Part shown: positions 8,458 to 15,620 of the stretch, piece after piece
Layout of the letters: each line of letters opens with the position of its first letter
Numbering within the stretch: position 1 is the first letter of the stretch
DNA from: Micromonospora sp. NBC_01796
GTDB lineage: Bacteria > Actinomycetota > Actinomycetes > Mycobacteriales > Micromonosporaceae
Length of the DNA: 64,000 nt
Direction of reading: 5' to 3'
Assembly (NCBI RefSeq): GCF_035917455.1
Contig: NZ_CP109078.1
Coordinates: 620,001 to 684,000, forward strand
The notes under the pieces: model-generated
Database searches by the model: none
What the model was told of the DNA's origin: nothing
What the model saw: the letters and a program-made list of their open reading frames with translations, nothing else
Program-made: the position numbers and the translations under genes

Positions 8458-9162
8458 TCATCGGTGGAGCCGGCGGGACCGGCCATGGTGGTACGCCGAC
8501 ACCAGCGAGAGCCAGGTCCAGGCCAGGACGATCGCCACGGTGAACGACAGCGTCGCCCAGGAACTGCCGCCACCACCGGCCACGGCGACGAACCCGGCGA
8601 GGAACAGTGCCCCGGTCAGGCGCGAGAACACCGCCCATCCTCGCTGGTCGTCGGCGACGAACCGGCGGGCGAGCACAAAACACGCCGCGACCAAGGCGAC
8701 GAAGCCGACGCCGCCCAGGCCGAAGTGGAGCAGACCGTGCCAGGAGGTGCCGGTGCCCTGCTCCGGCGTACCCGGTGGGAAGCCCTGTCCCGGGTCGGCC
8801 CGGAACATCCCGCCGGACACCAGACCCAGGCCGTAGCTCCCGAGCAGCCGGGGCGCCCAGGTGCTGGCCCGTCCGGGGTCGAGGGTGCGTCGCAGCCCTA
8901 CCGCCCCGGCGACCACCAGGAGGCCGGTCACGATCAGGTTGGTGCTCTGGACCCATCCCGCCGTGCCGTTGGCGAGCAGGCTCCAGGCGTGCCGGGTCGG
9001 GTCGAAGCCGTCCCGTACCAGCATCTGGGCCACCGACACCAGGACGTACAGCGGACCGGCGACGACACCGGCGGCCAGGAGCCGCCCGGTGAGCCTGAGC
9101 CCGGCGGCGGCCGGTCGGTCGGCCGCCGCCTCGGCCGTGACGGGCGGATTCGTCTGGGACAT
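8458..9162 (-). CDS. DUF998 family integral membrane protein
   Basis: A 234-residue membrane protein with about six hydrophobic helices after a short Ala/Pro-rich N-terminus. The features RDGFDPTRHAWSLLANG at the end of the first helix pair and GMFRADPGQGFPPGTP in the middle loop are typical of DUF998 proteins, whose function is undefined. ATG 9162 has AAGGGGA upstream; the longer frame to 9240 lacks one. It is the first gene of the operon with the YCII protein and the ECF42 sigma factor, so it may be a target or a sensor component. Confidence 0.87.
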   Translation of the reverse strand: MSQTNPPVTAEAAADRPAAAGLRLTGRLLAAGVVAGPLYVLVSVAQMLVRDGFDPTRHAWSLLANGTAGWVQSTNLIVTGLLVVAGAVGLRRTLDPGRASTWAPRLLGSYGLGLVSGGMFRADPGQGFPPGTPEQGTGTSWHGLLHFGLGGVGFVALVAACFVLARRFVADDQRGWAVFSRLTGALFLAGFVAVAGGGGSSWATLSFTVAIVLAWTWLSLVSAYHHGRSRRLHR

Positions 9163-9802
9163 CGCCGTCCCCTTCGGGTTCGGGGGCCGCCTTGCCGGCC
9201 CGCTACCTGTAGCTCGAACGGGACGACCCGATTTCGACACCGGCGCCGAACTTTTTCCGCCGGGATTTCCGGGCGCCCGCCCGTGGCCGCCCGGTCCCCG
9301 GTCCGCTCCCGCCGGCGAGGCCGGCCAGCAGGCTCCGAGAATTCAGGGCGATGAATTCAAGGTGAACCCCGCCGCAGCCCACTCCCCACGGCACCGCTTT
9401 CCGGACGAGAGCACGCTCGAAGTTGTGGCCGCAGAATGTGAAAGCCAAGGATGTTCACAAACGATGACGAGACGGTGACGAACGGAAGAAGGTTTCGGTG
9501 AAGACGCGCAAGACCGTTCTGCGCGAGAAGCACCCTTCGGGGCAGAACGGGTACCGCTTCGACCTCCTCCGGAGAAGGGCGACGGAGATCCCGTCCCCCC
9601 TCTTCATCTGTCCGGTCGCCCGGATTCCGGGGTCGTGGCTGGTCGCACCGCCGTCCCCGTCGAGACCGGGGCCGGTGGTCCGGCTCCGGAGACGTCCAAC
9701 CGTGATGTCGACACCGGACGGGCTGGGTCGCCGTACCGCGCAGAGACCAGCCGCATAGGCACCGGCGACCACGGTGCCCCACCTCCCATCGAGGAGAGCA
9801 CC
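9163..9802. other. 640-base divergent intergenic region with leader structure
   Basis: No convincing long gene. Two GAATTC hexamers 14 bases apart (9339-9344, 9353-9358) could be part of an operator. A 37-base hairpin lies at 9514-9550. A possible 86-codon leader frame starts at GTG 9498 behind GGAAGAAGG and runs to 9758, overlapping the hairpin; it resembles no known protein and I do not call it a gene. The region must hold the promoters of the divergent DUF998 operon and the MFS gene. Confidence 0.5.
9514..9550 (+). promoter_or_regulatory. Leader RNA hairpin upstream of the MFS exporter gene
   Basis: CCGTTCTG (9514-9521) and CAGAACGG (9543-9550) are perfect 8-bp arms, with an inner GAAG/CTTC stem in the loop. 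It sits inside a possible leader frame that starts at GTG 9498 after GGAAGAAGG. A leader peptide plus hairpin ahead of an exporter gene is the layout of ribosome-mediated attenuation, but no competing stem is proven here. Confidence 0.4.
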
Positions 9803-11152
9803 GTGCAGACCGAGCCCGGCCCCCCGGATCCAGCCACCGGAACCGACTATCCAGCGCTCCGCCGCGTCCAGCGCCGCGTCGTCGTGTCGATCCTGGTGGT
9901 GCAGGCGGTGTTCTTCCTGGTCTTCGCGATGACCGGTCCGCTCGTCTCGCTCATCGCCGAGCGGATGACCGGATCGGCCCGTGGCGCCGGCTTCGCGCAG
10001 GCCCTCATCTTCTGCGGCGGGGTACTGGTCAGCATCCCGCTGGCCGCGCTGTCGGCGAAACGGGGTCGCCGCGCGGGGATCGCCACCGGCTACCTGGCCG
10101 GTGCCGCCGGCTCCGCGCTGGTGGTGGTCAGCGCGACCGTGTCGAGCTATCCGCTGCTGCTCCTCGGCGCGCTGGGCGTCGGCGCGGCGCTCGCGGCCGG
10201 GCTCCAGGCCAGATTCGCCGTGACCGACCTCGCCGACGCCGACCGGATCGGCCGGTCGATGGGCATCCTGTCCTGGAGCGCCATCACCGGATCCGTACTC
10301 GGCCCACCGCTGGCCGGTGGGGTGGAACAGCTCGGTGCGGGAAGCCTCGCGGAGTTCACCGCACCGTTCGCCGCGGTGGCCGCGGGTCTCGCCGTGGCCG
10401 GTCTGCTGGTGCTGGTGGCCCTGCGGCCGGATCCCCTGCTGCTGGCCCGATCGATGGGACGCGAGCCGGTACGCAAGCGACGCAACACCCGTGCCGCGCT
10501 GAGGGCGAGCCTGCGCAATCCGGTGATCCGACGGGGGATCGCGGTGGTGGTCACCGTCCACACCGCGATGATCTCGCTGATGAACATGGCACCGATCCAC
10601 CTGAGCCACGGCGCCGTGACGCTCACCTCCATCGGCCTGGTGATCGGCGCGCACTCCGCGGCGATGTACCTGCCCGGTCCCGTGGTGGGCTACCTGTCCG
10701 ACCGGCTCGGGCCGTACCCACTGCTGGTGACGGGTCTCGGCGTGATGGCGACGGCCGCGTTCGTGCTCGCGATGTCACCGGCGGGTGACACGGTCATGGT
10801 CGGCCTCGGGCTGACGCTGCTCGGCGTCGGCTGGGCCGCCGGTTATCTCGCCGGCTCGGTGTTGATCACCTCTGCCACCGAGGGCCAGCTCCGGACGATG
10901 GCGCAGGGCGCCTCGGACTTCTTCGTCCAGCTCGCCGCCGCGCTGGGTGCCCTGCTGGCCGGTGTGATGGCCGCCGCGCTGGGTTACGACGGGCTGTCGA
11001 TCTTCTGGCTCGCGGTGATCGTCGCGCTGCTGTTCCGGATCCTGGCGGTTCGTCCGGCGGCGACGGTCGGCCCGACGATGGCCGCCGCGCCTTCCGGGCC
11101 GGAGTCACCGGGGTCGGCGCCCGACAGGGTCGACGCGACGAACTGTCGATGA
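9803..11152 (+). CDS. Major facilitator superfamily transporter
   Basis: A 449-residue protein with about 12 transmembrane helices and the MFS loop signature in the second half (GPVVGYLSDRLGPYPLL) plus a degenerate copy after helix 2 (LAALSAKRGRRAG). It probably exports or imports a small molecule by proton antiport; the substrate cannot be read. GTG 9803 is chosen because GAGGAGAG lies eight bases before it, although an open frame without a ribosome site extends to 9635. It is preceded by a long leader with a hairpin and convergent with the XRE-cupin regulator. Confidence 0.88.
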   Translation: MQTEPGPPDPATGTDYPALRRVQRRVVVSILVVQAVFFLVFAMTGPLVSLIAERMTGSARGAGFAQALIFCGGVLVSIPLAALSAKRGRRAGIATGYLAGAAGSALVVVSATVSSYPLLLLGALGVGAALAAGLQARFAVTDLADADRIGRSMGILSWSAITGSVLGPPLAGGVEQLGAGSLAEFTAPFAAVAAGLAVAGLLVLVALRPDPLLLARSMGREPVRKRRNTRAALRASLRNPVIRRGIAVVVTVHTAMISLMNMAPIHLSHGAVTLTSIGLVIGAHSAAMYLPGPVVGYLSDRLGPYPLLVTGLGVMATAAFVLAMSPAGDTVMVGLGLTLLGVGWAAGYLAGSVLITSATEGQLRTMAQGASDFFVQLAAALGALLAGVMAAALGYDGLSIFWLAVIVALLFRILAVRPAATVGPTMAAAPSGPESPGSAPDRVDATNCR

Positions 11153-11194
11153 CCGTCGTGGGCGCCCGGAGCGCGCGGGACACCGGCGCTGCCG

Positions 11195-11776
11195 TCAGGG
11201 TAGGGATCTGGCGCGTACGTGGGCGCGTTCGCCCTGGCGTCCGAAGAGGCTGAGCACCTCGACGGGTGTGGAGTCGGCGCTGGCGAACCAGTGCGGTACG
11301 CGGGTGTCGAACTCGGCCGCCTCACCCGGTACGAGGACGAGATCCTGGTCGCCGAGGACCAGCCGGAGCCGCCCGCTGAGGACGTAGAGCCACTCGTAGC
11401 CCTCGTGGGTCTTCGGCTCCGGCACGGTTGTCGGCCGGGCCGCCGGAATGAGCATCTTGTACGCCTGGAGCCCGCCGGCGCGACGGGTCAGCGGCACCAG
11501 GGTCATCCCGTTGAGGTTGACCGGGCGCAGGTGGACCCGGGGGTCCCCGGTCGGCGGGGCGCCGACCAGCTCGTCGATCTGGACCCCGTACGCGCGGGCC
11601 AGGGGCAGGAGCAGTTCCAGGGTGGGACGACGTTGACCGGACTCCAGCCGGGACAGGGTGGAGACGGAGATGCCGGTCGCCTCGGAGAGGCTGGTCAGCG
11701 TGATCTCGCGTTGCCGGCGCAGCGTACGCAGCCGGGGCCCGACCGCGGTGAGCACGCTCTCCAGGTTGTCGTCCAT
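11195..11776 (-). CDS. XRE-family transcriptional regulator with C-terminal cupin
   Basis: A 193-residue regulator. Residues 14-72 form an HTH_3 domain (TLTSLSEATGISVSTLSRLE), and residues 105-180 a cupin barrel (THEGYEWLYVLSGRLRLVLG, then HWFAS) that would bind a small ligand. Proteins of this design repress a neighbouring gene until a metabolite binds the cupin. It is divergent from the FAD-oxidoreductase/methyltransferase fusion, and three TTGCC half-sites lie in the 78-base gap, so that gene is the obvious target along with autoregulation. The ATG at 11776 is the first in frame at the start of the HTH domain. Confidence 0.92.
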   Translation of the reverse strand: MDDNLESVLTAVGPRLRTLRRQREITLTSLSEATGISVSTLSRLESGQRRPTLELLLPLARAYGVQIDELVGAPPTGDPRVHLRPVNLNGMTLVPLTRRAGGLQAYKMLIPAARPTTVPEPKTHEGYEWLYVLSGRLRLVLGDQDLVLVPGEAAEFDTRVPHWFASADSTPVEVLSLFGRQGERAHVRARSLP

Positions 11777-11785
11777 CGCCCCAGT

Positions 11786-11811
11786 TTGCCACAACGGCAA
11801 GAATGTTTGCC
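11786..11811. promoter_or_regulatory. Triple TTGCC/GGCAA operator
   Basis: TTGCC (11786-11790), GGCAA (11796-11800) and TTGCC (11807-11811) give two overlapping inverted repeats with 5- and 6-base spacers. They lie 10 to 35 bases upstream of the regulator start and about 45 bases before the fusion gene, as expected for the XRE-cupin repressor site. Confidence 0.6.
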
Positions 11812-11854
11812 GATCTGTGCCGACCGCCGCACAGTGGTCTCGGAGGTGGTCACC

Positions 11855-13489
11855 ATGACCAGTGAACAGGCAGAACAGCCGACCCGGACGTTCGACGTCG
11901 CGGTCATCGGCGGGGGTGCCGCCGGGCTGAGCGCGGCGGTGGTGCTGGGCCGGGCCCGGCGCTCGGTGATCGTGATCGACGCGGGAACGCCCCGCAACGC
12001 CCCTGCCGCCGGGGTGCACGGGTTCCTGTCCCATGACGGGATCTCCCCGCACGAACTGCTCGAAACCGGCCGCAAGGAGGTCGACCACTACGGCGGCCTC
12101 CTGCTGCCGGGGGAGGCTGTCCGCGCCCGCCGTACCGGCGACGGCTTCGAGGTGACTCTCGGCGACGGTCGGCTGGTCACCGCCCGGCGGCTGCTGGTGA
12201 CCACGGGACTGGTCGACGAACTCCCCGACGTCCCCGGCGTACGGGAGCGGTGGGGTCGGGACGTGCTGCACTGCCCGTACTGCCACGGGTGGGAGGTGCA
12301 GGACCGGGCGATCGGGATCCTCGGGACCGGATCGTGGTCCGTACACCAGGCCCTGCTGTTCCGGCAGTGGACATCGGACCTCGTCCTGTTCACCCACACC
12401 GCCCCGGAGCTGACCGACGAGCAGGCCGAGCAGCTCGCCGCCCGGGGCATCCGGGTGGTTCCGGGCACCGTCGAATCCCTCGACGTGGACGACGACCACC
12501 TCACCGGCGTACGCCTGACCGACGGGACCGTGGTCGCCCGGCAGGCGTTGGTGGTCGCCCCCAGGTTCGTGGCCGCCTCGCAGGTGCTGGCCACCCTCGG
12601 ACTGCGACCCGTCGAGGACCCGCGCGGCATCGGGGCGAGCATCGCCGCCGGCCCCACCGGGTTGACCGAGGTCCCGGGCGTGTGGGTCGCCGGCAACGTC
12701 ACCGACCTCAGCGCGCAGGTTGTCATGGCTGCCGCCGGTGGGGTCGCCGCCGCCGCCGCGATCAACGCGGACCTGATCGCTGAGGAGACCGAGCAGGCTG
12801 TCACGGCGTACCGCGAGGCGCGTACGGCGGGAGCCGGGCACGGCCACCACGACTCGACGGAGACCATCCTGTTCACCCGCGAGTTCTGGGACGAGCGGTA
12901 CGGTTCCGCCGAGCGGATCTGGAGCGGGAACCCGAACCCGCACCTCGTCGACACCGTCACCGACGTGGTCCCGGCTACCGCGTTGGACGTCGGCAGCGGT
13001 GAGGGCGCCGACGCGATCTGGCTCGCCGCCCGGGGCTGGCAGGTCACCGGTGTCGACATCTCGGGAGTGGCACTGCAACGCGCCGCCGAGCGGGCCACCG
13101 AGCAGGGCGCCGACATCGCCGACCGGCTCACCTGGCAACAGGTCGACGTGATGTCCTGGGATCCCGCACCGGCACGGTACGACCTGGTGTCGGCCCAGTT
13201 CATGCACCTGCCCCGGCCTGCGCTCCGGGCGCTGCACCGCCGGCTGGCGGCGGCCGTACGGCCGGGTGGGACCCTGCTCATCGTCGGTCATCACCCGTCG
13301 GACCTGGACACCTCGATGGGGCGTCCCGACCGGGCCGACCTCATGTTCACCGCCGAACAGGTCGCGGCGACCCTGGACCCGAACGAATGGGACATCACCG
13401 CCGCGACGCCGCCTCGGCAGGCCACCGATCCGGAGGGCCGGACCATCACCATCCACGACGCCGTCCTGCGGGCCACCCGCCGCCACTGA
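11855..13489 (+). CDS. Fused thioredoxin-reductase-like FAD oxidoreductase and class I methyltransferase
   Basis: A 544-residue bifunctional protein. Residues 12-310 are a thioredoxin-reductase-like flavoprotein: FAD motif GGGAAG at 19-24, redox-type CPYC (Cys140, Cys143) and a C-terminal FAD motif GVWVAGNVTD. Residues about 335-544 are a SAM-dependent methyltransferase with motif I LDVGSGEGAD near 377, of the TehB/UbiE-like type. An Ala/His-rich linker joins them. GGAGG lies eight bases before ATG 11855. Such fusions occur in actinobacteria; a role in detoxifying an electrophile or metalloid by reduction plus methylation is plausible but unproven. The cupin-XRE regulator sits divergently. 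Confidence 0.92.
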   Translation: MTSEQAEQPTRTFDVAVIGGGAAGLSAAVVLGRARRSVIVIDAGTPRNAPAAGVHGFLSHDGISPHELLETGRKEVDHYGGLLLPGEAVRARRTGDGFEVTLGDGRLVTARRLLVTTGLVDELPDVPGVRERWGRDVLHCPYCHGWEVQDRAIGILGTGSWSVHQALLFRQWTSDLVLFTHTAPELTDEQAEQLAARGIRVVPGTVESLDVDDDHLTGVRLTDGTVVARQALVVAPRFVAASQVLATLGLRPVEDPRGIGASIAAGPTGLTEVPGVWVAGNVTDLSAQVVMAAAGGVAAAAAINADLIAEETEQAVTAYREARTAGAGHGHHDSTETILFTREFWDERYGSAERIWSGNPNPHLVDTVTDVVPATALDVGSGEGADAIWLAARGWQVTGVDISGVALQRAAERATEQGADIADRLTWQQVDVMSWDPAPARYDLVSAQFMHLPRPALRALHRRLAAAVRPGGTLLIVGHHPSDLDTSMGRPDRADLMFTAEQVAATLDPNEWDITAATPPRQATDPEGRTITIHDAVLRATRRH

Positions 13490-13499
13490 CCGCACTGCC

Positions 13500-13541
13500 G
13501 ACGGGACAGGAGGCGGGCCGCGACGGTCCGCCTCCCCTGTC
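13500..13541 (+). terminator. Hairpin after the fusion gene
   Basis: GACAGGAGGCGG and CCGCCTCCCCTGTC pair with a small bulge around a short loop, directly after the stop of the oxidoreductase-methyltransferase gene. Confidence 0.5.
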
Positions 13542-13576
13542 GGCCGGACGGACGCGGCGGGTGCCAGACTTGCGCG

Positions 13577-14698
13577 ATGTTGCGCGTCGGGATCCTCGTG
13601 GCGGCACTGGTCGGTATCACGGCCGCGCCCCCGCTCGTCGGACTCACGGCGGCACCGGCGCATGCGATGGCGCCGACACCGGTGGTGGCGGCTCCATCGA
13701 AAGGCACCGAGGTCTGCGTCGTCACCGACGAACGGCTGATCGAGATCTCCGGCATGGTCGCCACCGACGACGGATACGTGGTGGTCAACGACAGTGCCGA
13801 CCTGGAGAGCCGCCGGAAGATCTTCTTCCTCGACAGGTCGTGCAAGGTGACCAGGACGGTGTCGTACCCGAGCCGCCCGCGTGACACCGAGGACGTGGCG
13901 ATGGCTCGCGACGGCACCATCTGGATCGCCGACATCGGCGACAACGACCGGGCCCGGACGAACATCGCACTCTGGCGACTGGCCAAGGGCGCCAAGGCGC
14001 CGGTGTTGCACCGACTGTCCTATCCGGACGGAGCACACGACGCCGAGGCGCTGCTGCTCGCCGGCGACGGCACACCGATCGTCGTCACCAAGGACCCCGG
14101 CACACCCCGGCTGTACGTACCCGACGGGCCGCTCAAGGCCGGTGCGACCGTACGGATGCGCAAGGCCGGGGAGTTCGTCCTGCCGCGTACCGGCACGGAC
14201 AATCCGTGGTCCGCCTTCGGTCGGCTGATGGTCACCGGGGGTGCCACCGCACCGGACGGCAGTCGGGTGGTGCTGCGTACCTACGCCGACGCGATCGAGT
14301 TCGACGTCACCGACGGCAACGTGGTCGAGGCCGTCACCCGGGGCGTGCCCCGGATCACCCCACTGCCCGACGAACCCCAGGGAGAGTCGATCACGTACAG
14401 CCGGGACGGCCGGTTGTTGCTGACCGTCTCCGAGACCTCGGATCAACCGGCCACCACCCGACCGACCGTACTCGGCTACACCCCGGAGGGCAGGCCCGCA
14501 CCGGCACCCACCGCGAACGCGACCGGGCCGGGATCAGCGAGCACGTCGGAGTCGAGCGCGTCCCCGGCGAGCAGCCGGGCGCAACCGTCGGAGGGGCCGG
14601 ACGGCGCGTTTGTCGCCCGCCTGCTCGGCGGGCTCGGTCTGGCCATGGTCGCCCTCGCCGTCGTCGGCGTGCTCGGAGTGCTCGCCTTCCGCCGATGA
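13577..14698 (+). CDS. Exported beta-propeller-like protein with C-terminal membrane anchor
   Basis: A 373-residue protein with a signal peptide (cleavage near AHA at 28-30), about 270 residues of beta-strand repeats (GYVVVNDSADLE, DTEDVAMARDGTIWIADIGDN, GESITYSRDGRLLLTVSE) that resemble blades of a propeller, a Ser/Pro/Thr-rich stalk (about 315-345) and a final transmembrane helix followed by FRR. The layout says cell-surface, anchored on the outside. No catalytic motif is visible; the family is a conserved actinobacterial hypothetical. It lies 88 bases upstream of a lipoprotein gene on the same strand. Confidence 0.82.
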   Translation: MLRVGILVAALVGITAAPPLVGLTAAPAHAMAPTPVVAAPSKGTEVCVVTDERLIEISGMVATDDGYVVVNDSADLESRRKIFFLDRSCKVTRTVSYPSRPRDTEDVAMARDGTIWIADIGDNDRARTNIALWRLAKGAKAPVLHRLSYPDGAHDAEALLLAGDGTPIVVTKDPGTPRLYVPDGPLKAGATVRMRKAGEFVLPRTGTDNPWSAFGRLMVTGGATAPDGSRVVLRTYADAIEFDVTDGNVVEAVTRGVPRITPLPDEPQGESITYSRDGRLLLTVSETSDQPATTRPTVLGYTPEGRPAPAPTANATGPGSASTSESSASPASSRAQPSEGPDGAFVARLLGGLGLAMVALAVVGVLGVLAFRR

Positions 14699-14786
14699 TC
14701 ACCGGCACACCAGCGCCGGTCGGGGCGTCGGCGGGCGCCGTGGTGGGTAGTAGCGGCGTACAGATCGGCAACGAGGAGGCGACGAA

Positions 14787-15542
14787 GTGACCCGTACGTT
14801 GGTCCGGGGTCGACGGGCGGCCGGCGGTCTGCTCGCCGCCGCCATGCTGCTCTCCGCCTGCACCTGGCACGACGGCCGCTGGTCGGACGACAACCCGGAC
14901 CGGACGGCCGCCGCCGAATCCGACCGTGCGGCCGACCACGCGGTCGCCGGGGCGCGCAACGACCGGCGGGAGGCGACGCTCGACCTGCTCAACGGCTCCG
15001 ACGTGGTACGGGTGACCACCGCCGGTATCGGCGGCGACCTGTACCGCATCTCCACCCCGCAGGACGCCAAGGTACGGCCGTCGGTGCACGTCGACGGGGA
15101 CACCGTGCTGGCCGGGCTCGCCGGCACCGGTCGGGCCGGACCGGCGATCGTCACCATCGTGCTCAGCGACGCGGTCCGCTGGCGGATCCGGCTCGGTGGC
15201 GGCGCCGGAGAGGAGATCGTCGACCTGACCGGCGGCCGGGTCGCGGAGGTCGACTTCAGCGCCGGCACCAACCGCGCCGAGGTGACCCTGCCACCCGCGA
15301 GCGGCACGGTCCGGGTGGTGATGGGCGGCGGCGCCAGCCAGTTCCTGGTCCACCTGACCGGCAACGCACCGGCACGGGTGCGCGCGGGCGGCGGCGCCGG
15401 AACCGTCACCGTGGACGGCAGCAGCCGGTCCGGCGTGGCCGGCGGCACGGTGATCACACCGCCGGCCTGGGAGACCGCCACCGACCGGTACGACATCGAC
15501 GCCACCGCCGGCGTCTCCACCCTCACCGTCGACCGCCGCTGA
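14787..15542 (+). CDS. Lipoprotein with beta-helix/adhesin-like Gly-rich repeats
   Basis: A 251-residue putative lipoprotein. The lipobox LLSAC is near residue 29, so Cys would be diacylated and the protein tethered to the outer face of the membrane. The mature part shows repeating GGGAGEEIVDLTGG-type turns (three copies: RLGGGAGEE, VMGGGASQF, RAGGGAGTV), like the single-strand beta-helix of DUF2807-type proteins. GTG 14787 follows GAGGAGGCGACGAA. It could form a surface unit with the preceding propeller-like protein. No enzymatic motif is seen. Confidence 0.78.
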   Translation: MTRTLVRGRRAAGGLLAAAMLLSACTWHDGRWSDDNPDRTAAAESDRAADHAVAGARNDRREATLDLLNGSDVVRVTTAGIGGDLYRISTPQDAKVRPSVHVDGDTVLAGLAGTGRAGPAIVTIVLSDAVRWRIRLGGGAGEEIVDLTGGRVAEVDFSAGTNRAEVTLPPASGTVRVVMGGGASQFLVHLTGNAPARVRAGGGAGTVTVDGSSRSGVAGGTVITPPAWETATDRYDIDATAGVSTLTVDRR

Positions 15543-15586
15543 CCGACCCGCCCGAACCGTGCCGACGGGCGCCGGGGAGATCGCCC

Positions 15587-15620
15587 CCGTTGGGGTCACC
15601 CCGCGAGGTGACCCCAACGG
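15587..15620. terminator. Bidirectional terminator hairpin
   Basis: CCGTTGGGGTCACC and its exact complement form a 14-bp stem with a six-base loop, between the convergent lipoprotein and ABC exporter genes; it overlaps the last codons of the ABC gene. Confidence 0.8.

Noticed and set aside
9203-9448. An 81-codon minus-strand frame upstream of the DUF998 gene
   Set aside because: No ribosome site, no domain, and it sits in the promoter region of two divergent units.
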